64,000 bases of DNA from CAZTCJ01 sp964612085 (GTDB lineage: Bacteria; Pseudomonadota; Alphaproteobacteria; JAJFIK01): NCBI GenBank assembly GCA_964612085.1, contig CAZTCJ010000007.1, forward strand, positions 1-64,000, given 5' to 3'. A program made the position numbers and the translations under genes. A model generated the notes under the pieces. It saw only the letters and a list, made by a program, of their open reading frames with translations, searched no databases and was not told the DNA's origin. Below are positions 34,001 to 44,179 of the stretch, piece by piece; the stretch's first letter is position 1; each line of letters opens with the position of its first letter.

Positions 34001-35339
34001 AGGCCTTGTCCGCGCGCACGCCCCACAGGTCGTAATCGTCCGACTGCTCGATACGCACGGGCAGGATATCGCCCGGCGTCAGGTCCGTCTCGCCGTTGAG
34101 GAACACGGAGCCGTCGATCTCCGGCGCATCACCTTGAGAGCGGGTGAGCGCGCCTTCTTCGTCCACCTCGTCCACGATCACCGGGATCGTCTTGCCGACT
34201 TTGGCCGCCAAGCGCCGTGTGCTGATCTCTTTCTGAGCCGCCATGAAGGCATGCCAGCGGGCCTCTTTGACATCGTCGGAAACCGGAGAGCCGAGCGCAT
34301 TGGCCGCCGCGCCCTCCACCGGCTCGTATTTGAAGCAACCGACCCGGTCGAGTTGCGCTTCGCCCAGCCAGTCGAGCAGGAACTGGAAATCCTCGTCCGT
34401 CTCGCCGGGAAAGCCGGTGATGAAGGTGGAGCGGATGGTCAGGTCCGGGCAGATCTCCCGCCAGCGTTTGATCCGCTCCAGAACCTTTTCCTGATTGGCG
34501 GGCCGGCGCATGGCTTTCAGCACGGTCGGGCTCGCATGCTGAAAGGGGATGTCCAGATAGGGCAGGATCTTACCCTCCGCCATCAAGGGCAGCACGCTGT
34601 CCACATGGGGGTAGGGGTAGACGTAATGCAGCCGCACCCAGACGCCCAGATCGCCCAGCGCGTCGCACAGATCGGTGAAATGGGCGCGCACGGAACGGTC
34701 CCGCCACGGGCTTTCGGCGTGTTTCAGGTCGGTGCCATAGGCGCTGGTGTCCTGGGAGATCACCAGGATCTCCTTGACGCCCGCCTCGACCAGTTTCTCC
34801 GCTTCGCTCAAGACGGCGCGGGCCGGACGGCTCGCCAGCTTTCCGCGTAAGGATGGAATGATGCAGAAGGTGCAGGAATGATTGCAGCCTTCGGAGATTT
34901 TCAAATAGGCGTAATGGCGGGGCGTCAGGCGGATGCCCTGGGGCGGCACCAGATCCACATACGGATCGTGCACCGGGGGCACGGCCTCATGCACCGCGTC
35001 CATCACCGCCTCGTACTGATGCGGGCCGGTGATCGCCAAAACGTCCGGATGGCGCTTGCGGATCAGGTCGGCTTCCGCGCCCAGGCAGCCGGTGACGATC
35101 ACCCGGCCGTTCTCGGCGATTGCCTCGCCGATGGCCTCCAGGGACTCGTCCCGTGCGCTGTCGAGAAAGCCGCAGGTGTTCACCAGCACCACGTCGGCGG
35201 CGTCGTAACTGGGCGAGACCGCATAGCCTTCCGCGCGCAGGCGGGTGAGGATGCGCTCGGAATCCACCAGCGCCTTGGGGCAGCCCAGGCTGACGACGCC
35301 GATCTTAGCCGGTTCTTTTAAGGAACGAAGTGTGCTCAT
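33999..35339 (-). CDS. rimO: Ribosomal protein S12 methylthiotransferase RimO
   Basis: A 446-residue radical-SAM enzyme that methylthiolates the conserved aspartate of ribosomal protein S12. The N-terminal cluster cysteines are Cys20 (SLGCPK), Cys56 (NTCGF) and Cys85 (TGCLG), and the radical-SAM cluster is CNHSCTFC (Cys152, Cys156, Cys159). A C-terminal TRAM-type domain follows. The SLGCPKALVDSE opening identifies RimO and excludes MiaB. The ATG at 35339 precedes the conserved start; further upstream codons to 35375 are not conserved. It is divergent from the acyl-CoA ligase. Confidence 0.95.
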   Translation of the reverse strand: MSTLRSLKEPAKIGVVSLGCPKALVDSERILTRLRAEGYAVSPSYDAADVVLVNTCGFLDSARDESLEAIGEAIAENGRVIVTGCLGAEADLIRKRHPDVLAITGPHQYEAVMDAVHEAVPPVHDPYVDLVPPQGIRLTPRHYAYLKISEGCNHSCTFCIIPSLRGKLASRPARAVLSEAEKLVEAGVKEILVISQDTSAYGTDLKHAESPWRDRSVRAHFTDLCDALGDLGVWVRLHYVYPYPHVDSVLPLMAEGKILPYLDIPFQHASPTVLKAMRRPANQEKVLERIKRWREICPDLTIRSTFITGFPGETDEDFQFLLDWLGEAQLDRVGCFKYEPVEGAAANALGSPVSDDVKEARWHAFMAAQKEISTRRLAAKVGKTIPVIVDEVDEEGALTRSQGDAPEIDGSVFLNGETDLTPGDILPVRIEQSDDYDLWGVRADKA

Positions 35340-35456
35340 GGCCGCTTCTATACGTTGGCTGCGGGCCTGCGCCAAGCCCCAGCGCGCATCCCCCTTTGAC
35401 GGAACGCCGCCGGCACGGGATCATAAGCGTCAGAAAAAGACCGTTGGGAGGATCTT

Positions 35457-37211
35457 ATGAGTGCACCGGTGACCCCGCCGCCCCCGCCTGCCATGAGCAT
35501 GGCCGAGGCCCACGCCATGCTGACCGCGCCCGGCGCGCCGTTCGAGATGGAGGAGGTGGTGATCGGCGGCGTGAGTTTCCGCACCTATAAGCATCAGCCG
35601 CCCAGTTTGCGCGCCGTGTTCGAAGCGGCCCGCGCCCATGGCGATCATGACTATCTCGTTTATGAAGGCGAGCGGGTGACCTTCGCGCGCCACTACAAGG
35701 CGGTCGCCGCCCTTGCCCATGATCTGAAGGATATCTTCGGTGTGGAGAAGGGCGACCGGGTGGTCGTCGCCATGCGGAACTTCCCGGAATGGTCGGTGGC
35801 TTTCTGGGCCGCCGCCGTGATCGGCGCGGTGGTGGTGCCGCTCAATGCCTGGGGCACGGGCCAGGAACTGGACTACGGCATTTCGGACTCCGGCGCGCGC
35901 ATCGTCATCGCGGATGAGGAGCGGCTGAAACGCCTGGAGCCCCATCTGCCGGATCTGGAACTCACGGGACTGATCGTCGCGCGCAGTTCGGGCGTCTTGC
36001 CTGCTCAAGCCGAACGGTTCGAGGATCTGGTGAGCCCGACGGGCGACTACGGTCTGCTGCCGGACCGTCCGCTGCCGGACGTTCGGATCGATCCGGAAGA
36101 CAATGCCACGATCTTTTACACCTCCGGCACCACGGGCAAGCCCAAAGGCGCGCTCGGCACCCACCGGAATATTCTGACCAATTTCATGAACTTGACCTGC
36201 TCCCAGGCGCGCGCGGCCCTGCGCCGGGGCGAAGGCATGCCCGCAATCGATCCGGATGCGCCTAAACGCTCGGTCCTGCTGGCGGTGCCGTTCTTCCACG
36301 CCACCGGCTGCCATTCCGTGCTGGTGCCTTCGCTGATCATGGCGTCGAAGATCGTGTTGATGTACCGCTGGGACCCGGAACGGGCGCTTGAGTTGATCCA
36401 AGAGGAAAAGGTCATGCAGTTCGGCGGCGTCCCCGCCATCGCCTGGCAGGTCTTGGAGCACCCCCGCTTTCACGAGTTCGATCTGTCCAGCGTGCAGGCC
36501 ATTTCTTATGGCGGCGCGCCCGCCGCGCCGGATCTTGTGGCCCGCATTCGCGAAGAGTTTCCCGATGTCTCACCGGGTAACGGTTACGGCTTGACCGAGA
36601 TTTCCTCCGCCGTCAGCCAAAATCTGTCCCATGACTATCAGCGCAAGCCCGATAGCGTCGGCCCGGTCTTCCCCGTCAACGAGGCGAAGATCGTGGACGA
36701 TCACGGCAACGCCCTGCCGCCGGGCTCCATCGGCGAGCTATGGCTGAAAGGCCCGAATGTGGTCAAAGGCTATTGGAACAAACCGGACGAGACCGCCAAG
36801 ACCTTCGAGCAGGGCTGGCTCAAATCGGGCGATGTGGCGCGCATGGACGAGGAGGGGTTCATCTATATTCTCGACCGGGCCAAGGACATGCTGATCCGGG
36901 GCGGCGAGAATGTCTATTGCGTCGAAGTGGAAGACGCGCTTTACAGCCATCCGGCGGTGATGGATGCTGCCGTCATCGGTATTCCGCACACGGTCTTGGG
37001 CGAGGAAGTAGGCGCCATCGTCCAGGTCAAGCCGGGCGCTACGGTCACTCAAGAAGACCTGCAGGCCCATGTGCGCGCACTGCTCGCGGGCTTCAAGGTG
37101 CCGGTCAAGATCACCTTCCGCACGGAGCCATTGCCGCGCAACGCCAATGGCAAGATCCTGAAACGTCAGTTGCGGGACGAGTTTCTTCAAGAGACGGAAG
37201 GTAAGGCTTAA
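35457..37211 (+). CDS. Acyl-CoA synthetase/ligase (class I adenylate-forming enzyme)
   Basis: A 584-residue enzyme with the motifs YTSGTTGKPKGAL, GNGYGLTEISS, a DEEGFIYILDRAKDMLIRGGENV hinge, and the catalytic lysine in LPRNANGKILKRQL, all typical of fatty or aromatic acyl-CoA synthetases. An N-terminal extension of about 35 residues is Pro- and Ala-rich. The ATG at 35457 follows GGGAGGA. It shares no obvious operon, and its stop overlaps the stop of the convergent macrodomain gene by 4 bp. It is only distantly similar to the ligase at 20.9 kb. Substrate not assignable. Confidence 0.92.
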   Translation: MSAPVTPPPPPAMSMAEAHAMLTAPGAPFEMEEVVIGGVSFRTYKHQPPSLRAVFEAARAHGDHDYLVYEGERVTFARHYKAVAALAHDLKDIFGVEKGDRVVVAMRNFPEWSVAFWAAAVIGAVVVPLNAWGTGQELDYGISDSGARIVIADEERLKRLEPHLPDLELTGLIVARSSGVLPAQAERFEDLVSPTGDYGLLPDRPLPDVRIDPEDNATIFYTSGTTGKPKGALGTHRNILTNFMNLTCSQARAALRRGEGMPAIDPDAPKRSVLLAVPFFHATGCHSVLVPSLIMASKIVLMYRWDPERALELIQEEKVMQFGGVPAIAWQVLEHPRFHEFDLSSVQAISYGGAPAAPDLVARIREEFPDVSPGNGYGLTEISSAVSQNLSHDYQRKPDSVGPVFPVNEAKIVDDHGNALPPGSIGELWLKGPNVVKGYWNKPDETAKTFEQGWLKSGDVARMDEEGFIYILDRAKDMLIRGGENVYCVEVEDALYSHPAVMDAAVIGIPHTVLGEEVGAIVQVKPGATVTQEDLQAHVRALLAGFKVPVKITFRTEPLPRNANGKILKRQLRDEFLQETEGKA

Positions 37212-37744
37212 GCGGGCGCTTCGGCTTTCAGATCCGCGAGCGCTTTGCGGTGCAGCGCTTCCGACTGGCTGCCGAAGCAGCATAAGATCACCATGCGGAT
37301 CGACGGCAAGTCGCTCAGCGCCCGTGCCACCGCGCGCACGGCGATGGGCGCGGCCCGTTCCGGCGGAAAGCCGAAAATGCCGGTGGAGATCGCCGGGAAA
37401 GCGACGGTCTCCAGATGATGCTGCGCTGCAACTTCCAGAGAACGGCGATAGGCGGAGGCCAAGAGATCGTCCTCGCCCAGATGGCCGCCTTTCCAGACCG
37501 GCCCCACCGCGTGGATGACATGGCGGGCCTTGAGCTTGTAGCTTTTGGTGATTTTCGCGTCCCCGGTCGCGCAACCGCGCAGACCCCGGCATTCCAGTTC
37601 CAGATCCGGCCCCGCCGCCTTGTGAATTGCGCCGCATACGCCACCGCCCGGCGCGAGCGATTCATTCGCGGCGTTCACGATTGCGTCAACGTCGAGGGTC
37701 GTCAGATCGCCTTCGACAATGGTGATGCGGTCAAGAACGGTCAT
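37208..37744 (-). CDS. Macrodomain protein (ADP-ribose/O-acetyl-ADP-ribose hydrolase type)
   Basis: A 178-residue single-domain protein of the macrodomain family that binds or hydrolyses ADP-ribose derivatives. Seen are GDLTTLDVDAIVNAANESLAPGGGVCGAIHKAAG, with the catalytic NAAN and GGGV loops of the MacroD/YmdB group, RHVIHAVGPVW, and the phosphate loop PAISTGIFGFPPERAA. The ATG at 37744 gives the standard length. It ends on the acyl-CoA ligase stop (4-bp overlap) and starts 70 bp from the divergent methyltransferase. A role in clearing O-acetyl-ADP-ribose or de-ADP-ribosylating targets is inferred from the family. Confidence 0.9.
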   Translation of the reverse strand: MTVLDRITIVEGDLTTLDVDAIVNAANESLAPGGGVCGAIHKAAGPDLELECRGLRGCATGDAKITKSYKLKARHVIHAVGPVWKGGHLGEDDLLASAYRRSLEVAAQHHLETVAFPAISTGIFGFPPERAAPIAVRAVARALSDLPSIRMVILCCFGSQSEALHRKALADLKAEAPA

Positions 37745-37814
37745 GGCCAAAGCTTGCAGAGGCGGGGCTATCCGTGTCAACTCCAGGCCTTTGAAATGTG
37801 TAGGACTCGTGACG

Positions 37815-39026
37815 ATGTCCAGACGAACGAATTCGGCGGGGAACGATGCGTTTCCCGTGATTGCCCTTAAACCGGGCGCGGACCGCCGCCTTTCGCGCGG
37901 CCATCCCTGGCTCTACTCGAACGAAATCGAGATGACGGCCGAGGCCAAGGGTTTGGCGCCGGGCGGCCTGGTGCGCATCGAGGCGAAGGGCGCGGACGCG
38001 GGCATCGCCATGTTCAATCCGCATACGCTGATTGCCGCCCGCATCCTGGCCCGCGATTCGGGAGAGGACGTTAACGGGGTCTTTCTCGCTGAGCGCATCG
38101 CGGCGGCCCAAGCGCTTCGCGACCGGTTGTTCGACCGGCCGTTCTACCGGCTCGTGCATGCGGAAGGCGACGGGCTGCCGGGCCTGGTGATCGACCGCTA
38201 TGGCGATGTCTTCGTGGTCCAGGCCAATACGGCGGGCATGGACCGGCTAACGCCGCTCATTCTGGAGGCGCTCGACGCGCAATTCGCCCCGAAGGCGATC
38301 GTTCTGCGCAATGACAGCCCCGCGCGCGATCTGGAAGGGCTGGAGCGGACGGTCGAGCTTGCCAAGGGCACGCTCGATGGTCCCGTCGAGGGCGAAGAGA
38401 ACGGCGCGGCTTTCCTGGCCGATCCCATGGGCGGTCAGAAGACCGGCTGGTTTTTCGATCACCGGCTGAACCGGGCTTTCGCCTCGGGATTCGCCGCTGG
38501 CGCGCGGGTGCTTGACCTTTACAGCCATACGGGCGGCTTCGGCCTGCAATGCGCCGTATCCGGAGCGGCCCATGTGACCTGCATCGACCGCTCCGCCCCG
38601 GCGCTGGCGCTCGCGGAACAGGCCGCCAAGCGCAACGATGTGGCCGAGCGGCTGGAAGTGCGCAAGGCGGACGTTTTCGCGGCCCTTGAGCATCTGATCC
38701 GCGCGGGCGAGCAGTTCGATCTGGTGATCGCCGATCCGCCTGCCTTCGTCAAAAGCCGGAAAGACCTCAAGGCCGGGATCCGGGGCTACCGCAAGCTGGC
38801 GCGTCTCGCGGGCGGCGTCATCGCGCCGGGCGGCATCCTGGTGGCGGCCTCCTGCAGCCATCTGGTGGATCTGGATGCGTTCCGTAGCCAGACGGTCCGG
38901 GGGCTGGCGGAAGCCGACCGCCAGGGCCGGATCCTCCATACGGGCGGCGCGGGGCCCGACCATCCGGCCCATCTGCATTTGCCCGAAACCGCTTACTTGA
39001 AAGCACTGGTCATGGCCCTTGATTAG
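37815..39026 (+). CDS. Class I rRNA methyltransferase, RlmI-like (23S rRNA m5C)
   Basis: A 403-residue SAM-dependent methyltransferase with an N-terminal PUA domain opening RRLSRGHPWLYSNEI, a central EEHEE-type domain with EGDGLPGLVIDRYGD, and a C-terminal Rossmann methyltransferase with LDLYSHTGGFG (motif I) and DLVIADPPAFVKS (motif IV). This is the architecture of RlmI, which methylates C1962 of 23S rRNA in E. coli; the exact site here is inferred. The ATG at 37815 follows AGGA; the frame is open further upstream but overlaps the macrodomain gene and is not conserved. Confidence 0.9.
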   Translation: MSRRTNSAGNDAFPVIALKPGADRRLSRGHPWLYSNEIEMTAEAKGLAPGGLVRIEAKGADAGIAMFNPHTLIAARILARDSGEDVNGVFLAERIAAAQALRDRLFDRPFYRLVHAEGDGLPGLVIDRYGDVFVVQANTAGMDRLTPLILEALDAQFAPKAIVLRNDSPARDLEGLERTVELAKGTLDGPVEGEENGAAFLADPMGGQKTGWFFDHRLNRAFASGFAAGARVLDLYSHTGGFGLQCAVSGAAHVTCIDRSAPALALAEQAAKRNDVAERLEVRKADVFAALEHLIRAGEQFDLVIADPPAFVKSRKDLKAGIRGYRKLARLAGGVIAPGGILVAASCSHLVDLDAFRSQTVRGLAEADRQGRILHTGGAGPDHPAHLHLPETAYLKALVMALD

Positions 39027-39119
39027 GATCGAGGCGCCAGGATTCCCCGGCCTACTCGCCAAAGGGCTTTCGACACGGTAGCTTGGGCGTCATGAATCGC
39101 GATTGAGGGCATTTCAGTC

Positions 39120-41978
39120 ATGGCAGACCGGTTGGCTGCGCAGCTCAAAAGGGCCGCGCTCGGGGGGATTTTCTTTACAGTTGCGCTGGTCCTGGCGGCC
39201 TGCGGGCCGGGCGAGCCGGAAAGCAGCGCGCCACAAACCCGCTGGGCGCACGAGACGAGCGACATTCCGGTCGATCCAGCGGTGACCTGGGGACGGCTCG
39301 AAAACGGCCTGCGCTACGCGATCCTGCCCAATGATACGCCCAAGAATACCGTATCCATGCGGATGCTCGTCGAGGCCGGATCCCTGAACGAGCGGGACGA
39401 TCAGCGCGGCGTCGCCCACTTCCTGGAGCACATGGCGTTCAAGGGCTCCGATGGGATGCCCGGCGACGAGGTGGTGAAATTCCTGGAGCGGCTGGGGCTT
39501 GCTTTCGGGCCGGATACCAATGCCAGCACCAGTTTCGATCAGACCATCTATCAGCTCGAACTGCCCGAGGCGTCCGATGACCTGCTGCGCCAGGGCCTTC
39601 AAGTGTTCCGGGAATATGCGGGACGGCTTTCGCTGGACCCGGACCAGATCGAGGCCGAACGCGGTGTCATCTTATCCGAGATGCGCTACCGCAACACGCC
39701 GGGCTTTCGTCAGACCAAGGCGCTTTACGAGTTCCTGCTGCCCGGCAGCCGGGTGACGAACCGGTTTCCCATCGGCATTGCCGAGGTGATCGAGACGGCG
39801 CCGCGCGAGGTGTTCGTCGATTTCTATGAGGCCTATTACCGTCCGGAACGCACGGTTCTGGTGATCGTGGGCGAGGTGGATGCGGATGCCACCGCCGCCA
39901 TGATCGAAACGCTGTTCGCCGATTTCATGCGCGAGGGCGATGCGCCCGCCGATCCGCCTGCGGATGTGTTCAAGGAACGGGCTCTCTCCGCGGGTTATTT
40001 CAGCGATCCGAACGTGCCGACACAGGTCCAGATCTTCGGCATGGCGCCGGCGGAAAATCCGCCGGATACGGAAGCCACCCGGCGGGAAGCCATCCTGCAA
40101 GCGCTCGGCAACACTATTTTGAGCCGCCGCTTTCTGACCCTGTCGCGGGAAACGGACGCGCCGTTCCTGTCGGGCAGCGCCAGTTTTTTCGAACTGCTTG
40201 AGATCGCCGATGTCAGCATTGTGGGCATGACCTCGTCGCCGGACCAATGGCGCGAGGCGTTGGCGGCGGCCGAGCAGCAATTGCGCCGGGCGCTCGATCA
40301 TGGCTTCACCCAGGCCGAACTGCGCGAGCAACTGGCCAATTTCGAAGCGACCATGGTGGACGCGGTCGAGATCGCCGAGACGCGGGAGTCCGCCGGTCTC
40401 GTGGCTGAGTTGCTGTCGGTGGTGTCCGAGGACGGCGTCTTCACCCGTCCGGAGACGGATCTCGCCTTCTACCGCTCGGTGGTCGAGGATTTGACAGTGG
40501 AAGACGTGAACGCGGCGTTCCGGGAGATGTGGGCGGGGCGCGAGCCGCTGGTCTTCGTCTCCGGCAACCTGTCGCTTGGCGATCCGCAGACGGAAATTCT
40601 GGCTGCCTATCGCAACAGCACCCAGGTCGCCACCGTGCCGCCCGAGGAAGAGGACGACCGCAGCTTTGCCTATACCATGTTCGGCGAGCCGGGCGAGGTG
40701 ATCGAACGCGACCGGGTCGAGGATCTCGAAATCACCCGGGTGCGCTACGACAATAATGTCCGCCTCAATATGAAAGTGACCGATTTCGAGGACGAGACCA
40801 TCCGGATTTCGATCCGCATCGGCGGCGGCATGCTGGAACTGCCCAAGGACAAGCCGGGTCTGGCGCTGCTGGCCGATCAGGCTTTTCTCTCCGGCGGTCT
40901 CAAGCAGCACAGCTTCGACGAGGTGACGCGCATTCTGGCGGGTAAGACCGTCGATCTCGATTTCGAAGTGGGCTCGGAGGCCTTCGAGCTTTACGGCACC
41001 ACCGATCCGGCGGATCTCGATACCCAGCTCAATCTGATGGCGGCGGTGCTGACCGATCCGGGCTATCGGGAAGAGGCGATCGTCCGGTTCCGGAAGGGGC
41101 TCGATATCCTTTACGAGACCATCGACGCCACGCCCGAGGGGGTCGTGCGCCGGGATGTGGGGCGGATCGTGCGCAGCGGCGATCCCCGGTTCGGCCTGCC
41201 GGACAAGGCGCAAACCACCGCCCGCAGTCTGGAGGAACTGGCCGCCTGGCTCGAAGAGCCTTTGGCCTATGGGCATATGGAAATCGGCGTGATCGGCGAT
41301 TTCGATCCTGAACGGATGATTTCTGAAGTGGGCCGGACCTTCGGGGCACTGCCCGCCCGGGCGCTCAATCCCCGTCCGTTCGACGAGGCACGGAAAATCC
41401 AGTTTCCCACGCTGGCCGAACCCGTGGTCCTGCGCCACGAAGGGGAGGCGGATCAGGCCATCGCCCAGGTCTATTGGCCGACCACGGATTCCACCGACCG
41501 CTTGCGCGCGCGCCGTTTGAATATGCTGACCGCCATTCTGCGTCTGCGGCTCACGGAAGAAGCCCGCCGCCGCCAGGCGGTGACCTATTCGCCCCGTGTG
41601 GGCAACAGCATGAGTTCGACCTTCCCCGGCTACGGCTATATCGTCACCAGCCTCAATCTGGAGCCTCAAAATACGGAGCGGTTCCTGGATGAAATGATCG
41701 GCCTTGCCCGCGCGATCGCCGATGAGGGCATCACGGAGGATGAGTTCCAACGCGCCCGCGCGCCCATTCTGGAACGCTTCGAAGAGGAAATGGAGCGCAA
41801 CGCCTTCTGGCTTTATAACGCGGTCGCCTATGCCCAGTCGCGGCCCGACGAGTTGGAGCATGTGCGCAGCGTCATACCGGCCTACCGGGATATGACGCCC
41901 GATCAGGTTCAGGCCGTGGCGCGGGACTATCTGATCCCGGAGCGCACGGCGCAAATCCTCGTTCTGCCTCAGGAATGA
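39120..41978 (+). CDS. M16 family zinc metallopeptidase, predicted lipoprotein
   Basis: A 952-residue pitrilysin-type peptidase. The N-terminus is a lipoprotein signal with LAAC (Cys28). The inverted zinc motif is H100-FLE-H104, and the third ligand is Glu180 in IEAERGVILSEMR, spaced as in the family. The second half repeats the fold without the motif, as in full-length pitrilysins, so one chain makes a complete chamber. Such enzymes degrade short peptides in the periplasm. It is the only plus-strand gene between the RlmI-like gene and the glycosyltransferases and stops 15 bp from the convergent glycosyltransferase gene. Confidence 0.93.
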   Translation: MADRLAAQLKRAALGGIFFTVALVLAACGPGEPESSAPQTRWAHETSDIPVDPAVTWGRLENGLRYAILPNDTPKNTVSMRMLVEAGSLNERDDQRGVAHFLEHMAFKGSDGMPGDEVVKFLERLGLAFGPDTNASTSFDQTIYQLELPEASDDLLRQGLQVFREYAGRLSLDPDQIEAERGVILSEMRYRNTPGFRQTKALYEFLLPGSRVTNRFPIGIAEVIETAPREVFVDFYEAYYRPERTVLVIVGEVDADATAAMIETLFADFMREGDAPADPPADVFKERALSAGYFSDPNVPTQVQIFGMAPAENPPDTEATRREAILQALGNTILSRRFLTLSRETDAPFLSGSASFFELLEIADVSIVGMTSSPDQWREALAAAEQQLRRALDHGFTQAELREQLANFEATMVDAVEIAETRESAGLVAELLSVVSEDGVFTRPETDLAFYRSVVEDLTVEDVNAAFREMWAGREPLVFVSGNLSLGDPQTEILAAYRNSTQVATVPPEEEDDRSFAYTMFGEPGEVIERDRVEDLEITRVRYDNNVRLNMKVTDFEDETIRISIRIGGGMLELPKDKPGLALLADQAFLSGGLKQHSFDEVTRILAGKTVDLDFEVGSEAFELYGTTDPADLDTQLNLMAAVLTDPGYREEAIVRFRKGLDILYETIDATPEGVVRRDVGRIVRSGDPRFGLPDKAQTTARSLEELAAWLEEPLAYGHMEIGVIGDFDPERMISEVGRTFGALPARALNPRPFDEARKIQFPTLAEPVVLRHEGEADQAIAQVYWPTTDSTDRLRARRLNMLTAILRLRLTEEARRRQAVTYSPRVGNSMSSTFPGYGYIVTSLNLEPQNTERFLDEMIGLARAIADEGITEDEFQRARAPILERFEEEMERNAFWLYNAVAYAQSRPDELEHVRSVIPAYRDMTPDQVQAVARDYLIPERTAQILVLPQE

Positions 41979-41993
41979 CCTGCGCCTGGCGCG

Positions 41994-43025
41994 TTACCGC
42001 AGATCCCGCAGGTCGGCATATTCCAGAAAATGCCCGTCCCATTCCCCGGCGCGGGCATCCCAGGAACCGATCTTGGGATCATTGAGCGCGTCTGCATGCT
42101 GGCGCATCCATAAGTCATCGTCGCTCAGCAAACGGATGGCATGATCCGCGAAGTCCTGCGGCTCGGGTGCGATGAAGCCGGTCTTGCCGTCGCGCACCCG
42201 TTCCGACAGGGAACCGATGCCGCGCGTGACGATGGGGATGCCGCTGGCCGTCGCTTCGGCCGCCGCGTTGCAATAGGTCTCGTCCTTGTGCCCCGGATAG
42301 AGCATGACGCGCGCGGATTGCAGTTCCGCCGCCAGCTCGTCCTTAGACAGACTGTCCCGCCGCACGATCCCTTTGGACCGCATGGACTCGAGCCATGTCG
42401 GGGTCTGGCGCGCCTTGGGCGTGAAGACATGCAGTTCCGCGTCCGGCAGTTGGGGGTGGATCTTCGTGGTCCACACATCCACCAGCCAGCCCAGCCCCCG
42501 ATAGGGCTGGGAGGTGAAGATCGCCCTCGGCGCGGGCGCCCTGATGGCCGGGACCGTACGCCGGAACGCGTCTGACACCCCATGCTCGATGATCCGCCGC
42601 GTGGCGAACGGCATCAGCGGATGGGTGATATCCTTGTGATAATGGGACAGAAATACCGCATGGGGACGATAACGGAACAAAGGCACCAGACTGCCTTTCT
42701 TCAGCATGCGGGAAAAACTCGTCGGGTTCCGGAACCAGGCCACCGGCAAGGCGTCCGCATAGGCGAAAAGATGGAGGAGATTGTTGGCGATGGCGATGTC
42801 GCCTTGCGCGCGCGGTCCGGCTTTGAGGGATGTCAAAGGCCGCCAGGCGACGCCTTCATAGTCGAGCGGCTCTTCGCTGAGCGTATAGGCCGTGACCTGA
42901 TGGCCGAAGCGCGCGAAGGCTTCGGCCAACAGAACGGTACCGCTCTGGATGCCGCCAAGCGGTCCGTCGCGCAAGCTGCGGCCGTTGAAGGGCCGGGTCT
43001 CGTCAAGAAACAGGATCGTCGCCAT
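41994..43025 (-). CDS. Glycosyltransferase (GT4-like, GT-B fold)
   Basis: A 343-residue cytoplasmic glycosyltransferase. The N-terminal half has the GGIQSG nucleotide/acceptor loop and the C-terminal half the family-1/4 signature YPGHKDETYCNAAAEATASGIPIVT, where the EX7E-type glutamates contact the sugar nucleotide. It overlaps the upstream GT61 gene by 1 bp (TAATG), so the two are translated together, probably for a surface polysaccharide or glycolipid. Donor and acceptor sugars are unknown. Confidence 0.85.
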   Translation of the reverse strand: MATILFLDETRPFNGRSLRDGPLGGIQSGTVLLAEAFARFGHQVTAYTLSEEPLDYEGVAWRPLTSLKAGPRAQGDIAIANNLLHLFAYADALPVAWFRNPTSFSRMLKKGSLVPLFRYRPHAVFLSHYHKDITHPLMPFATRRIIEHGVSDAFRRTVPAIRAPAPRAIFTSQPYRGLGWLVDVWTTKIHPQLPDAELHVFTPKARQTPTWLESMRSKGIVRRDSLSKDELAAELQSARVMLYPGHKDETYCNAAAEATASGIPIVTRGIGSLSERVRDGKTGFIAPEPQDFADHAIRLLSDDDLWMRQHADALNDPKIGSWDARAGEWDGHFLEYADLRDLR

Positions 43026-44179
43026 TATGCCATCAATGCTTTGAGGTCCCGGTCCAACGCGTCCGGATCGACCGTGTATCGCTCCCGGTGGCCGCCCGGA
43101 CCCGCGATCAGGTAGCGGTAGGGAAAGCCAAGCGAGCGGCTCATGAGAAAATAGGTGTTGCGCAGCTTGTTCTCGGGGAAAATCTCCAGAACGCGCGTGC
43201 CTTCCGGCGCGAACAGCAGATTTGTCAGGCCCGCCCCATGGGTTCCGGCGATCGCCTCCGCGCCCGCGAACAGCCTGACCTGTTCCTGGAACGGCATTTG
43301 CCCCGGCATGACGGTCTCGAAGCCGTGGCGCTCCAGCACGGGGAGGAGATCCGCTTCATTGGCGATCTGACGTTTCTTGGTGTCCTGGCGGCTGACCCAG
43401 AGCCGGCGCCGTTTTTCCGCAGGCTGAATGCCGTAGCCTTCCAGATACAGCGACCGGATAAAATCATAGACCGCCCGGTCGGCCAGGGTGCTTTTGGTGT
43501 TCTGCCAATTGTCGAGCGTATACAGCGTATCGAATTGCCAGCGTTCCGTGGACGGCACAAGCGTCACGCTCAGATTGGAGTAACGCGCGGTGAGAAACCG
43601 GTAGAGATCGGCCTGGAACCCCGGCAGATCGTCATTGACCAGAATCTCCACCGGTCCCTGGCCTAGCTCGAAGCGGTTGAGCAGATAATAAAGCCGGGGC
43701 AGGCGGTCCATGATGAAATGGAACAGATGCCGGTGGCCCTTCCACGAGCCCAGCATGGTCAGGCTCGGGCGGCCCTTGCGGGCGACAGGCGTCAGGGCGG
43801 TGGGCCGGAAGTCGTGATAGGTCACGAAGGGCCGGGCGCCTTTGTGGGTGAGCAGGGTCTCGCGCGCCTCGTCCACGATCACGCCCGTATTGCCGAGCAG
43901 CGTCGCATTATCGAGCGCGATGAGCGCGGTGCGCCGCTCCAGCCGGTTCGGGATCGTCTGCCAGGCCACATCTTCCGGGAGTCGGTCCACCAGCGCTTGC
44001 TCGTATGGCGTGAAACGGAGGTCCTGGCTCTCCTCGAGCACATCGGCGCGGCCCGCGTCCTCGGCTTTCGTGACGGAGCGGTAGAAAATCATATCCCGCC
44101 CCAGGCCCGGCACGGCCTCGATCAGGCTTCGGGCCGCCAGCCAGCGCAGATGCCGCACGCTCAGTTTCCGTACCGCCAT
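43025..44179 (-). CDS. Glycosyltransferase family 61 (DUF563-type)
   Basis: A 384-residue protein with the C-terminal GT61 signature: an aspartate-rich WVSRQDTKKRQ segment, LFAGAEAIAGTHGAGLTNLLFAPEGTRVLEI and a final RY-type tail. GT61 enzymes add pentoses or other sugars to glycans, and in bacteria they occur in capsule, LPS or exopolysaccharide loci. It is the first gene of a two-gene unit with the GT4-like gene. No polymerase, flippase or export genes are nearby. The start at 44179 has only a weak ribosome binding site. Confidence 0.83.
   Translation of the reverse strand: MAVRKLSVRHLRWLAARSLIEAVPGLGRDMIFYRSVTKAEDAGRADVLEESQDLRFTPYEQALVDRLPEDVAWQTIPNRLERRTALIALDNATLLGNTGVIVDEARETLLTHKGARPFVTYHDFRPTALTPVARKGRPSLTMLGSWKGHRHLFHFIMDRLPRLYYLLNRFELGQGPVEILVNDDLPGFQADLYRFLTARYSNLSVTLVPSTERWQFDTLYTLDNWQNTKSTLADRAVYDFIRSLYLEGYGIQPAEKRRRLWVSRQDTKKRQIANEADLLPVLERHGFETVMPGQMPFQEQVRLFAGAEAIAGTHGAGLTNLLFAPEGTRVLEIFPENKLRNTYFLMSRSLGFPYRYLIAGPGGHRERYTVDPDALDRDLKALMA

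Noticed and set aside
39672..41954. A 760-codon open frame antisense to the M16 peptidase
   Set aside because: It mirrors the peptidase gene codon by codon, is rich in Arg, His and Gln, and shows no motif. Long antisense frames are expected at this GC content.
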